DNA of 64,000 nt from Amycolatopsis taiwanensis DSM 45107. Lineage in GTDB: Bacteria; Actinomycetota; Actinomycetes; Mycobacteriales; Pseudonocardiaceae. Location of the stretch: positions 77,862 to 141,861 of the forward strand of contig NZ_JAFB01000028.1 in NCBI RefSeq assembly GCF_000519205.1, given 5' to 3'. A program made the position numbers and the translations under genes. Under the pieces are notes generated by a model. That model made no database searches, was not told where the DNA came from, and saw nothing but the letters and a program-made list of their open reading frames with translations. This document shows, in pieces, positions 50,487 to 57,665 of this stretch (the first letter of the stretch is position 1; each line of letters starts with the position of its first letter).

Positions 50487-50513
50487 GGCACCTCTCCTGT
50501 TGATCGCAGAGGA

Positions 50514-51764
50514 CTAAACCTCTCGTACCGCATCGAGAATCTCCAGCGCAACCTGGGCCATCAGCCGGTCCCGGTAATTGGTGAAGTCGAGGGAGGTGAT
50601 TTGCTCGACCCTGCGGACCCGGTAGGTCACGGTGTTGGGATGGACGTGCAGGGCACGCGAAGCCCGCTGCGGACTGTTATTGGCGCGAAAATAACAACCC
50701 AGCGTGGTGAGATACTCGGCGACCGCGGCGCGCGGGTGCTTGTAGAGTTCACCGAACACCTCGCGGGCGAACTCACGTAATTGCGCCGGATCGGCCACCT
50801 GGAGCAGGAGGCGGTGAATGCCGAGTTCGTCGAACGCCACCACCGCGCCGGCCCGGCCCATCCGGCGCGCGACCTCGACCGTGCGGCGGGCGTCGTCGTA
50901 GGAACGGGCGATCTCCTCGGGCGGGGCGCAGCGGCCGCCGACGCCGACCGTGACCAGCGCATGCGGGAACAGCTCACGGACCCGGTCCAGGCAGGAGCCG
51001 GCCAGCCGCTCGGCGCGCCGGGCGTTGTCGGGCAGCACAACCACGACCTCCTGGTCACGGACCGTGCTGATCGCGTCGGGAGCGTGCATGCCGAAGAACC
51101 GCTCGATGGCGGCCGGCACCCGGCCGCCGAACCCGTCGCGGCCATCCTCCACCACCAGCGAGACCACGCGATGCTCGCGGTTCTCGTCGTAGCCGAGGTG
51201 GCGGGCCCAGCGCAGCACCTCGTCGGCGCCGTTGCCCTTGCCCGACAACAGCCCCTCGATCAGATCCTCACGCGCCCGGGCCGCCGCCGCGGCGACCACG
51301 CGTTCGCGGCCGAGGATCACCCCGCAGATGGTGGCGGCGTGCTCGGTGACCAGCAGGTGCAGGCCGTCACCGGTTTCGGCGGCGCCGTCGTGCAAAGTGA
51401 GCAGGTAAGCGTGCACGTCGTTGCCGACCAGGATCGGCGCGACGACGATCATCGACGCGCTCTCACCGATGTCCGGGATACGCGCGGCACGGCGGGTGCG
51501 GCCGGTGACCGTGAGAACCTGCGCGAGCTGCGGATGCACGACACGCTCGCGCACCGCCTCCTCCGCTCCTCCAGCAGCGGAAGCTGCGGCCAGCACGGAC
51601 ATCTTCTCGTCGACCACGGCGACGGTCGCGTCCATACGCTCGGCGATCAACTCGGCGACGGCGTCGATCCCGGAGTCCTGCGTAGCCAGCGTGGACAGGT
51701 GACGGTATATCGCGACGAGCCCGCGCAAAGCTGCGTTCTCGCGGCCGATCTCGTCATCCGCCAC
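50514..51764 (-). CDS. PucR/CdaR-family transcriptional regulator
   Basis: 416 residues from a GTG at 51764 (V-A-D-D-E-I-G); no clear ribosome-binding site. Order: a GAF-like N-terminal region, a degenerate GGDEF-like middle with V-T-V-G-V-G-G-R, and a C-terminal PucR helix-turn-helix (R-A-S-R-A-L-H-V-H-P-N-T-V-T-Y-R-V-R-R-V-E). It probably regulates the downstream YitJ-like gene, with which it is likely co-transcribed; the ligand is unknown. Confidence 0.88.
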   Translation of the reverse strand: MADDEIGRENAALRGLVAIYRHLSTLATQDSGIDAVAELIAERMDATVAVVDEKMSVLAAASAAGGAEEAVRERVVHPQLAQVLTVTGRTRRAARIPDIGESASMIVVAPILVGNDVHAYLLTLHDGAAETGDGLHLLVTEHAATICGVILGRERVVAAAAARAREDLIEGLLSGKGNGADEVLRWARHLGYDENREHRVVSLVVEDGRDGFGGRVPAAIERFFGMHAPDAISTVRDQEVVVVLPDNARRAERLAGSCLDRVRELFPHALVTVGVGGRCAPPEEIARSYDDARRTVEVARRMGRAGAVVAFDELGIHRLLLQVADPAQLREFAREVFGELYKHPRAAVAEYLTTLGCYFRANNSPQRASRALHVHPNTVTYRVRRVEQITSLDFTNYRDRLMAQVALEILDAVREV

Positions 51765-51887
51765 CCGGCCATGGTAAATGACCCGCGCTTTGTGCCCGAG
51801 CCCAAGAAACTTTGGCTTCACGGTCACTGTCGGCCCCGGGCAGCCGCGCGTACCGTCGGCCGATACCCCCAGCAAGCGAGGTTCCCA

Positions 51888-52088
51888 ATGAGCGACCCGG
51901 CGCGCTGCCCACACTGCGAGTGCCCCCTGCCGGACCCGACACACACGGTCGCCGCCGAGATCGAGCGCATCCGGCAACTCGCCGAGGCCCGCGCCTCCAG
52001 CCGTGTCGAGGAACTCACTGCCCAGGTCCGTCAGCTCCAGGAAACCGTCGCCCGCCTACGCGCCCACTCCACCGCCGGCTACCGCTGA
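51888..52088 (+). CDS. Small protein with Cys pair and coiled coil
   Basis: 66 residues; ATG with GCGAGG upstream. N-terminal C-P-H-C-E-C-P may form half a zinc site; residues 25-60 form a heptad-patterned helix (E-I-E-R-I-R-Q-L-A ... V-R-Q-L-Q-E-T-V-A-R-L). No family recognised. It lies between the PucR gene (divergent) and the tRNA gene. Confidence 0.55.
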   Translation: MSDPARCPHCECPLPDPTHTVAAEIERIRQLAEARASSRVEELTAQVRQLQETVARLRAHSTAGYR

Positions 52089-52154
52089 CGCCGCCTGCGC
52101 CTCTCACCAGGCGATACGGTATCTTGACCTACACCTTGGGTAATCCGCTCCCCA

Positions 52155-52231
52155 GGGCCGGTAGCTCAGTTGGTTAGAGCAGGGGACTCATAATCCCTTG
52201 GCCGCGGGTTCGAGCCCCGCCCGGCCCACCA
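52155..52231 (+). tRNA. tRNA with anticodon CAT (Ile2 favoured over elongator Met)
   Basis: 77 nt with encoded CCA. Acceptor GGGCCGG pairs with CCGGCCC; D-arm GCTC...GAGC; anticodon loop CTCATAA; T-arm GCGGG-TTCGAGC-CCCGC. The C4-G69 and C5-G68 acceptor pairs and the CATAATCCCTTGG context resemble lysidine-modified tRNA-Ile(CAU) more than tRNA-Met, but this cannot be settled by eye. It is the apparent integration site of the element to its right. Confidence 0.93.
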
Positions 52232-52235
52232 CCTG

Positions 52236-52253
52236 GGGTTTCCTCCGAAACCC
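52236..52253 (+). terminator. Short hairpin after the tRNA
   Basis: GGGTTTC, loop CTCC, GAAACCC begins 5 bp after the tRNA CCA end. It is a plausible terminator for the tRNA and a possible part of the attachment site. Confidence 0.55.
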
Positions 52254-52318
52254 TACAGGCACACCGTTTGCAGAGCAAGGGACTCGAACCCTCTCGATTG
52301 GGCGTACACTGGTCGGTC

Positions 52319-53293
52319 ATGAAGACCATCCGGTCCGAGTCTGTAGCCCTCGACGACCTCCGCGAGCTCCTCCCCGACTGGCAGCGCCACCTCCGCGCGA
52401 CAAACAAGGCGCCGAGCACCATCGCCTCGTACCTGCGGGTTGCCGAGCAGTTCCTCGGGTTCCTCGTGCAGGAAGGCATGCCGACCACCGCGGCCTCGAT
52501 CACGCGCGAGCACATCGAGCACTATCTAGTGCATCTGCAGGACCGGCCGAACAAGCGCACCGGCAAGCCGTTGTCGGCCGCGGAGGTCGCCAAGCAGTAC
52601 CGGTCGTTGCAGCAGCTGTTCCGTTGGCTGGACGAGGTGGAAGGCGAGATCGAGTCGTCGCCGTTCGCGAAGATGTCGCCGCCGGCCGTGCCGGAGAGGC
52701 CCGTGGATGTGCTGACGATGGACCAGTTGCGCAGGCTTTTGGACTCCTGCAAGGGAAAGTCGTTCGAAAACTTGCGGGATACGGCGCTCATCCGCTTGTT
52801 TGTGGACACTGGCGCGAGGTGCGGCGAAATCGCGCCGCTTCGGCTGGAGAACAAGGCGGAGGACCGGCCGAGCGATCTTGACTTCGATGCGGACGTCATC
52901 TTGGTCATGGGCAAGGGCCGGCGGCCACGGGCGGTCCCCTTCGGCGCACGGACCGGCGAGGCGCTGCGCCGGTACCTGCGGGCGCGGGCTCGCCATCCGA
53001 TGGCCGCCCGTACAGATGCCGTATGGGTTGGACGGAAAGGCCCGTTGACGGAGTGGGGTATCCGGCAGCTGCTCAAGCGTCGCGCCGAGGATGCTGGTGT
53101 GCCGAACGTGCACCCGCACAAGTTCCGCCATACCGCTGCACATGAATGGCTGGCCAATGGCGGTCAGGAGCAGGACGCTATGCGGTTGTTCGGCTGGCGT
53201 TCCCGGGAAATGCTGGGACGGTATGGCGCGTCGGCCGCCGACGAGCGCGCCCGTAATGCGCATCGGCGTGCCGCGCTCGGCGACCGTTTCTAA
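52319..53293 (+). CDS. Tyrosine recombinase (integrase)
   Basis: 324 residues from the ATG at 52319; the upstream extension to 52268 would cross a T-arm-like sequence and is doubtful. SAM-like N-terminal core-binding domain about 15-110; catalytic domain with Arg167 (G-A-R-C-G-E), Lys199, H267-x-x-R270, Trp293 in the second-His position and nucleophile Tyr302 (G-R-Y-G). All key positions are present. TACACT upstream and the absence of a ribosome-binding site suggest a leaderless message. It likely inserts the element at the tRNA. Confidence 0.93.
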   Translation: MKTIRSESVALDDLRELLPDWQRHLRATNKAPSTIASYLRVAEQFLGFLVQEGMPTTAASITREHIEHYLVHLQDRPNKRTGKPLSAAEVAKQYRSLQQLFRWLDEVEGEIESSPFAKMSPPAVPERPVDVLTMDQLRRLLDSCKGKSFENLRDTALIRLFVDTGARCGEIAPLRLENKAEDRPSDLDFDADVILVMGKGRRPRAVPFGARTGEALRRYLRARARHPMAARTDAVWVGRKGPLTEWGIRQLLKRRAEDAGVPNVHPHKFRHTAAHEWLANGGQEQDAMRLFGWRSREMLGRYGASAADERARNAHRRAALGDRF

Positions 53294-53931
53294 TCAAGAA
53301 GGCAGACGTCAGCGAGTGGCGGGATCGCCACGTGGATGCCGCCACAGCGGTGATCACGGCTGGTGGACGGTGGCTCGCTGGCCGGCCCGTCGGGTGGGGT
53401 TGTCGGCAACGTCGCCGGTGAGGTGCTCGGCGGCGGAGTGGTGTGTGGTTTGCTCGCGTGCCACGGTGCCTTGGATCGCTCGACGATGACGGCTCTTGCG
53501 CGTGTGCTTTGTGTCGTGGGCTCGTCGCTTGCACGGGATGGCGTTGCGGCCGGTGTGGGCGGCGGTATGGCCTCAGACGTGGTGGTTTGCGGGCGCGGAA
53601 TGACGGGTGCCGGGAGCGCAATCACCGGCGGTGGCATGTCCTCTGCCGGTGTGAACGCCGTGCCCCCGACGATGCCGCAGATGCTCGCGAGGCCGACCAT
53701 GACAGTGGCGGTCGGATGTTGCCTGATCCACTTAACCGTTTCGGCGACACTGGCGCCGATGACGGCGGCACCGCCTTGGATGACACCAAATCGGCGGCGC
53801 CTGGGAATGATCTCATGTTCGATTCGCTCGATCTCGTCGAGGATTTCCTGCAAGTGCTCCTTATCTGCCTCCATCCGGTCGATCGTCCGGCGAAGGTCGC
53901 GCCGGAGCCATTGCAGTTGTCGGTCGGGCAT
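53290..53931 (-). CDS. Membrane protein with coiled coil and Pro/Thr-rich tail
   Basis: 213 residues. Residues 1-45 form a charged coiled coil (R-R-T-I-D-R-M-E-A-D-K-E-H-L-Q-E-I-L-D-E-I). One or two hydrophobic helices follow (about 48-65 and 73-92), then a long Pro/Thr/Ser-rich tail with two late Cys. The layout suggests a membrane-anchored protein with an external stalk. It overlaps the integrase stop by 4 bp, convergent. Function unknown. Confidence 0.7.
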   Translation of the reverse strand: MPDRQLQWLRRDLRRTIDRMEADKEHLQEILDEIERIEHEIIPRRRRFGVIQGGAAVIGASVAETVKWIRQHPTATVMVGLASICGIVGGTAFTPAEDMPPPVIALPAPVIPRPQTTTSEAIPPPTPAATPSRASDEPTTQSTRARAVIVERSKAPWHASKPHTTPPPSTSPATLPTTPPDGPASEPPSTSRDHRCGGIHVAIPPLADVCLLD

Positions 53932-54023
53932 AGCTGTTCCGAAGTTTCGTGAGGCGCCGCGTTGCAGTGGTAAAAAGACACCATTTCGTATATCGACTGT
54001 TTGTCACTTTTGTTAGCGCCCGT

Positions 54024-54431
54024 TCACTGTGCGGAACGATGTTCATCTGAATGGCCTAATCGTTCGATTCTGTTGAATAGCTCCCTGGCGACCGCGAGCG
54101 ACTCTTCCGCGCGCGCCTGAGCTGTCTTGGCCATCTCCCGCAGTTCGGCGATGTCGCGCAACTCGTCGTCAACTTCGGCCGGTGATTCTTGCTCTATCTG
54201 AACCGGTTCGCCACCGGCCAGGACGGTGTCGATGCTGCCAGCTCTCCATCCGAACGCGCGCTCGATGCGTGCGCGCGTGAGCTTCCGGGGGTGTCGGCCG
54301 CGAGCGACTTGGAAGAGCGTTTCCTTGGACACGCTGGCCAGCTCGGCCGCTTTGTCCCAGGTGAGATCAAGCTCGGCCCGGCGCGCGTCCATCCACCAGC
54401 CAAGCGACCCTTCTGGATAGTCCGTGCTCAC
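54024..54431 (-). CDS. Repressor-like helix-turn-helix protein
   Basis: 135 residues. The HTH at about 20-58 reads L-T-W-D-K-A-A-E-L-A-S-V-S-K-E-T-L-F-Q-V-A-R-G. A C-terminal coiled coil spans about 85-125 (E-L-R-E-M-A-K-T-A-Q-A-R-A-E-E-S-L). Divergent from the small XRE gene at 54602, with repeated ACGTGAC motifs between them, like a phage immunity region; it is the likely lysogeny repressor. Confidence 0.75.
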   Translation of the reverse strand: MSTDYPEGSLGWWMDARRAELDLTWDKAAELASVSKETLFQVARGRHPRKLTRARIERAFGWRAGSIDTVLAGGEPVQIEQESPAEVDDELRDIAELREMAKTAQARAEESLAVARELFNRIERLGHSDEHRSAQ

Positions 54432-54443
54432 ACACTCATCATG

Positions 54444-54597
54444 ACGTGACCAAACGTGACTTGTCTAGTTGGTGAGTGGCGCTGAAAGACGTCGTTCTCG
54501 CAGGTGTTGGCGTTACATGGTCAAGTTTCGTCACGTATGGCCAGGTTAGATCTAGCTTGTTCAGGTTGAAACGTGACTGAACATGTCCTAACGTGAC
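54444..54597. promoter_or_regulatory. Repeated ACGTGAC sites between divergent regulators
   Basis: ACGTGAC occurs at 54444-54450, 54454-54460, 54571-54577 and 54591-54597, and inverted (GTCACGT) at 54530-54536. The first pair are 10 bp apart, one helical turn; the last overlaps the start region of the XRE gene. Probably operators for one or both regulators. Confidence 0.6.
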
Positions 54598-54601
54598 GCC
54601 C

Positions 54602-54823
54602 ATGAGATCGACCACCATCGACGGGCGCAAGGTCCAGCAAGCCCGCGAGTTCGCCGGCCTCACCCAAGAGGGGCTTGGAAAGAAGATCGGCGTCGACCGC
54701 TCCACTGTTTCGTTCTGGGAAAGCGGGACGAAGTCACCGCGTGGCGCCAACTTCCGCGCGCTGTGCAAGGTGCTGAAGGTCAAGCCCAGCGATCTGGTTG
54801 CGTCCAATGACCAGGCGGCGTGA
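54602..54823 (+). CDS. Small XRE-family (Cro-like) regulator
   Basis: 73 residues from ATG 54602; a GTG at 54593 lies inside the last ACGTGAC site. Almost the whole protein is a helix-turn-helix: V-Q-Q-A-R-E-F-A-G-L-T-Q-E-G-L-G-K-K-I-G-V-D-R, then S-T-V-S-F-W-E-S-G. Divergent from the larger repressor; it probably opens the early operon in a Cro-like way. Confidence 0.85.
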   Translation: MRSTTIDGRKVQQAREFAGLTQEGLGKKIGVDRSTVSFWESGTKSPRGANFRALCKVLKVKPSDLVASNDQAA

Positions 54824-54985
54824 GTGCTCGGCTTCGCCGGCAAAGGAAAACCCGGCCCAAGACCCCCGAAACGCTGGGACTGCGGGATGTGCGGAGGCGG
54901 CGGAACCGTCCCAGTCGACCCCGTTGACCCACGCAAAGGCGACCGCCAGTGCCCGAACTGCCAAGGGCACGGGACCGTCGGCTGA
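54824..54985 (+). CDS. 53-residue CxxCxGxG zinc protein
   Basis: GTG directly after the XRE stop (TGA-GTG). The short protein carries two C-x-x-C-x-G-x-G motifs, C-G-M-C-G-G-G-G and C-P-N-C-Q-G-H-G, the repeat that binds zinc in the DnaJ cysteine-rich domain. Presumably a small zinc-binding element protein of unknown role. Confidence 0.65.
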   Translation: MLGFAGKGKPGPRPPKRWDCGMCGGGGTVPVDPVDPRKGDRQCPNCQGHGTVG

Positions 54986-54989
54986 GGGC

Positions 54990-55244
54990 CTGACGCCCGA
55001 GCAGCGCGCCCTTCGCTCCCGACTCGGCGCGCACGTGCGGTGGTCTCAGTGTGACGACCGCGCGGCCGCGACCGCGCCGGCCCGCGCCGCTTTCAACGAT
55101 CGCTGGGAGCGCCAAGTCGACCCGGATGCCGTGCTCGAGCCGCATGAGCGGGCCATCCGCGCTGAGCACGCCAAGAAAGCCCACTTCACGGCTATGGCCA
55201 TGAAGTCAGCCAAGGCGCGGGCACGGAAGAAGCGCGCCGCCTGA
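54990..55244 (+). CDS. Conserved small Arg/Ala-rich hypothetical protein
   Basis: About 84 residues beginning L-T-P-E-Q-R-A-L-R-S-R-L-G-A-H and ending K-A-H-F-T-A-M-A-M-K-S-A-K-A-R-A-R-K-K. From memory, this resembles a common actinobacterial small protein (A-P-A-R-A-A-F-x-x-R-W/F-E-R-x-V-D-P). The start is unclear: no ATG, GTG or TTG lies nearby in frame, so a CTG at 54990 with GAGGGC upstream, or a start far upstream at 54798, must be used. Helical and basic; function unknown. Confidence 0.5.
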   Translation: MTPEQRALRSRLGAHVRWSQCDDRAAATAPARAAFNDRWERQVDPDAVLEPHERAIRAEHAKKAHFTAMAMKSAKARARKKRAA

Positions 55245-55296
55245 TCTCCCGGCTGCCGGGGGCGGCCGGGTCCCACCACCAAGGAGGTGACAAGCC

Positions 55297-55641
55297 ATGA
55301 ATCGTTCGTTCAGGCTTGACTACCGGAACGAACTGGTCGTCACCGTGCTGGCAGTTTTATGCCTGCTGTTTCTGATTCTGGGAGCGCCAGGGATAGCGCT
55401 GTATTCAGGTCTTGTCCTAGTCGTCGCGAGTTTGGTCGTACACGGGTGGCTACTGCGCCACCAGGCCCGACAGCTCGCACGGGTCGTAGCCGAACTCGCA
55501 GCCACGCCGGGAGCAGGCGCCACCATCCCAGCTTCAACGCGGGTTGTGCATGTAGCGCTGCCTCCAACTCGGGTCCCGGCGCAGGTGCGAACCACTGCAC
55601 ATACAGGCCATCCGGCTCGTGGGGAGACAGCCACGCGATGA
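55297..55641 (+). CDS. Small two-helix membrane protein
   Basis: 114 residues; ATG after a very strong AAGGAGGTGA site. Two adjacent transmembrane helices (about 12-30 and 34-52) and a cytoplasmic tail. Its 3' 300 bp overlap the convergent gene ending at 55340. The strong ribosome-binding site favours this one as real. No family recognised. Confidence 0.6.
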   Translation: MNRSFRLDYRNELVVTVLAVLCLLFLILGAPGIALYSGLVLVVASLVVHGWLLRHQARQLARVVAELAATPGAGATIPASTRVVHVALPPTRVPAQVRTTAHTGHPARGETATR

Positions 55642-55993
55642 GCACCCATGCCTTCCCGACATCGCATGGCTTGACCTTCATCCGCACGGTGCTCCCCGGC
55701 TTGACCACAGTGATCGGCGGATATTGCTCGTCGAAGTCGAACTCGCACCCGACGCCACGTACCGCCGAGATCCGGGCATCGCCGGTGCCCGAGTTCGTCA
55801 ACTCCCACACATGCCAGAGCAACTCGCCGGTGTCGGCATCCGTGGCGTGGCCGAAAGTCCCTACTTCGAGGTTGACGTACGGGGCACTCCGGCGCTCGCG
55901 CCGATCTGTACGAACGACGAAATACAGCGTCACCGCGGAAAGCAGCGCCCCAGCGCACCCGCCCAGCGCACCCACGACAGCCCACAGATCCAT
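55340..55993 (-). CDS. Single-helix membrane protein, uncharacterised
   Basis: 217 residues from the ATG at 55993 (a TTG at 56005 would add 4). N-terminal helix (about 5-28), then a beta-rich domain (P-Y-V-N-L-E-V-G-T-F-G; W-E-L-T-N-S-G-T-G-D-A-R-I), which looks like an Ig-type fold. It is the only minus-strand gene inside the early region. The last 100 residues are antisense to the gene at 55297, so the true 3' extent may matter less. Function unknown. Confidence 0.55.
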   Translation of the reverse strand: MDLWAVVGALGGCAGALLSAVTLYFVVRTDRRERRSAPYVNLEVGTFGHATDADTGELLWHVWELTNSGTGDARISAVRGVGCEFDFDEQYPPITVVKPGSTVRMKVKPCDVGKAWVLIAWLSPHEPDGLYVQWFAPAPGPELEAALHAQPALKLGWWRLLPAWLRVRLRPVRAVGPGGAVATRVRPNSRRLGQDLNTALSLALPESETAGIKLPAR

Positions 55994-56095
55994 GGCGGCA
56001 TCCAAGCAGGCCGCTGATCACACCCACAAGTAGATGCGCCCGCCCCGTGGGCCAACACGGGACGGGCCGACCACCGAGCAACGAAGGAGAAACCG

Positions 56096-56281
56096 GTGGC
56101 CAGGAAGAAGGCTAGCAAGCCGAAGCGCACGGCGGTTCGGCTCGACCAGGCGCACGGCTTCGGCCGGGTGCAGCGGATCGACCCGCGCCTGCTGGAGCGC
56201 CAGCACCGCGAGGACAGCCCGGAGTGGGCGCAGCCGCCCGACGGGGACGACGAGCAGCAGGAAGGGGTGATGGCGGCGTGA
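56096..56281 (+). CDS. Small basic/acidic hypothetical protein
   Basis: 61 residues; GTG after GAAGGAG. Lys/Arg-rich N-terminus (A-R-K-K-A-S-K-P-K-R) and an acidic end. First gene of a chain of cistrons joined by 4-bp overlaps. No family recognised. Confidence 0.65.
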   Translation: MARKKASKPKRTAVRLDQAHGFGRVQRIDPRLLERQHREDSPEWAQPPDGDDEQQEGVMAA

Positions 56282-56682
56282 GCGCGCTGATGGACGAGCA
56301 CCTGGCCGGGCTGCTGGCCGATGCGGGAATCACGGTCGAGCCGGGCAGCGGCGGGAAGCATCGCCTCGACGAGCACCGTGCCGCGCATGAGTCGGCCGCC
56401 GAACTGCTGGACCTGGCCGATCAACTCACCCAGCTCGGCGCCGACGTGCGTCTGGTCGAGGCCGACCCCCCGGGGCCGTGCACCTGGTGCGACGTGGACC
56501 CAGCTCACCTGGCGGACGTGACCGTGTACGGCGACCCGGCGGACAACGACCCGACCGAGCCGCTCACCGTGGCCGAGACCTGCCGTGTGTGCGCGCCGCG
56601 CGCCGCCCGCCAGGCGCTCGTCGAGCAGTCACCCACCTCTGGAAAACCCATCGTCGTCGAGATCGGAGTGAGCCCGCGATGA
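56278..56682 (+). CDS. Hypothetical protein with two Cys pairs
   Basis: 134 residues; GTGA overlap with the previous stop. Helical first half, then C-T-W-C and C-R-V-C pairs about 38 residues apart that could form one zinc site. Typical of small actinophage early proteins; function unknown. Confidence 0.7.
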   Translation: MSALMDEHLAGLLADAGITVEPGSGGKHRLDEHRAAHESAAELLDLADQLTQLGADVRLVEADPPGPCTWCDVDPAHLADVTVYGDPADNDPTEPLTVAETCRVCAPRAARQALVEQSPTSGKPIVVEIGVSPR

Positions 56683-56978
56683 CCACCACCGAGAAGCCGG
56701 AACACGTCCGGCAGGCCGAGGCGCTGGAGCGCATCGCCGTGATGATCCGCGCGAATCCCGGGCTGCACCTGCCCGGGCTCTCGATGCGGTTGCACCTGGT
56801 CGCGCCGCACGCGGCCGTGTTCCGGGAGTTCGCCCGGCTGGCGCCCGCTTATGCCGACCGTGTGTACCGCCGCGACGGCCGTGAGGTCGCGGTGATCGAG
56901 ACCGAGTTCGGCCCGGTGGAGCTGTCGGTGCAGACCGAGCTGGCCAGCCTCGCCGCGACCACTGTGGACGGTTCGTGA
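56679..56978 (+). CDS. Hypothetical protein, possible winged helix
   Basis: 99 residues; ATGA overlap. A helix-turn-helix-like start (R-Q-A-E-A-L-E-R-I-A-V-M-I-R-A-N-P-G-L) and a later beta pair (G-R-E-V-A-V-I-E-T-E-F-G) suggest a small winged-helix-like fold. No family recognised. Confidence 0.65.
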   Translation: MTTTEKPEHVRQAEALERIAVMIRANPGLHLPGLSMRLHLVAPHAAVFREFARLAPAYADRVYRRDGREVAVIETEFGPVELSVQTELASLAATTVDGS

Positions 56979-57115
56979 TGGCGACGCGTCTCGGCGACGG
57001 CTGGCCGGAGGACATGTGTGACCTGCGCGCCGCGGAGATCGCGGCGGCTGGGCAGGGCAGGAAGGCCGCCCAGGGCGGCGAGGACAACCACGACCCCGAG
57101 GACGAGTGTGAGTGA
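56978..57115 (+). CDS. 45-residue hypothetical protein
   Basis: ATG shares its A with the preceding stop (TGATG). Starts M-A-T-R-L-G-D-G-W-P-E-D-M-C and ends in an acidic E-D-N-H-D-P-E-D-E-C-E. It is kept because it fills the coupled chain exactly, and the next gene starts inside it. Confidence 0.5.
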   Translation: MATRLGDGWPEDMCDLRAAEIAAAGQGRKAAQGGEDNHDPEDECE

Positions 57116-57665
57116 CAACCTGACTGTGAGGGTGGCCGCGTACAAGCTGCTCGCGGACCACATCAAAGGGCTGTACGACCAGGCGCGGGCGGAGATCGCG
57201 GCCCGGATGACACGCGGGGACCGGCTGACGGCGGAAACCGCGGACCGGGTGAAGATCGCCGCAGTGTTCAAAAAGGACCCGAAGCCGTTGGCGCTGGTCA
57301 CCGACGCGGCAGCGTTGCGCGAGTGGATCGCCGAGTATTACCCGGAGCGCCTGATCGAAGATCTCGTCTTCGTCGACGGCGCGGATGAGGAGATCAAGGA
57401 AGTTCTGCTTGTGCACGCGCCGCATCTGGTGCGGCAGGTGCGCAAGTCGGACCCGGACATCGTCCGCGCGATCCTCACCGAGTCCAGCAAGCGTGGTGTG
57501 GTGGTCGGGCCCGGCGGCGAAGCCGAGATCCCCGGGGTCGAGGTCCAGGTCCGTGAGGGTGCGGTGGCGTGCCTGCTCACCGACGAGGCGATGCCCGCGG
57601 TGGTGCAGATGCTCAACCGGGGTGAGATCGACCTGTTCGAGGTGCTCCCCGGCGGCGACTCATGA
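57108..57665 (+). CDS. Uncharacterised phage-like protein
   Basis: 185 residues from a GTG at 57108, overlapping the previous gene by 8 bp. Acidic, soluble, mixed alpha/beta; K-L-L-A-D-H-I-K-G-L-Y-D-Q-A-R at the N-terminus and L-T-D-E-A-M-P-A-V-V-Q-M-L at the end. It sits just upstream of the annealing-protein gene (ATGA overlap), where phages often encode a recombination accessory protein. No family recognised. Confidence 0.7.
   Translation: MSDNLTVRVAAYKLLADHIKGLYDQARAEIAARMTRGDRLTAETADRVKIAAVFKKDPKPLALVTDAAALREWIAEYYPERLIEDLVFVDGADEEIKEVLLVHAPHLVRQVRKSDPDIVRAILTESSKRGVVVGPGGEAEIPGVEVQVREGAVACLLTDEAMPAVVQMLNRGEIDLFEVLPGGDS

Noticed and set aside
50487..50513. S-box or other methionine riboswitch before the YitJ-like gene
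   Set aside because: Only 27 bp separate it from the PucR gene, too short for a riboswitch, and no such fold appears upstream of PucR.
52270..52300. A second tRNA gene on the minus strand
   Set aside because: Only a T-arm-like segment is present; no D-arm, anticodon arm or acceptor pairing was found around it.
52268..52318. N-terminal extension of the integrase (M-Q-S-K-G-L-E-P-S-R ...)
   Set aside because: It is the translation of an antisense T-arm-like sequence; homology begins at the ATG at 52319.
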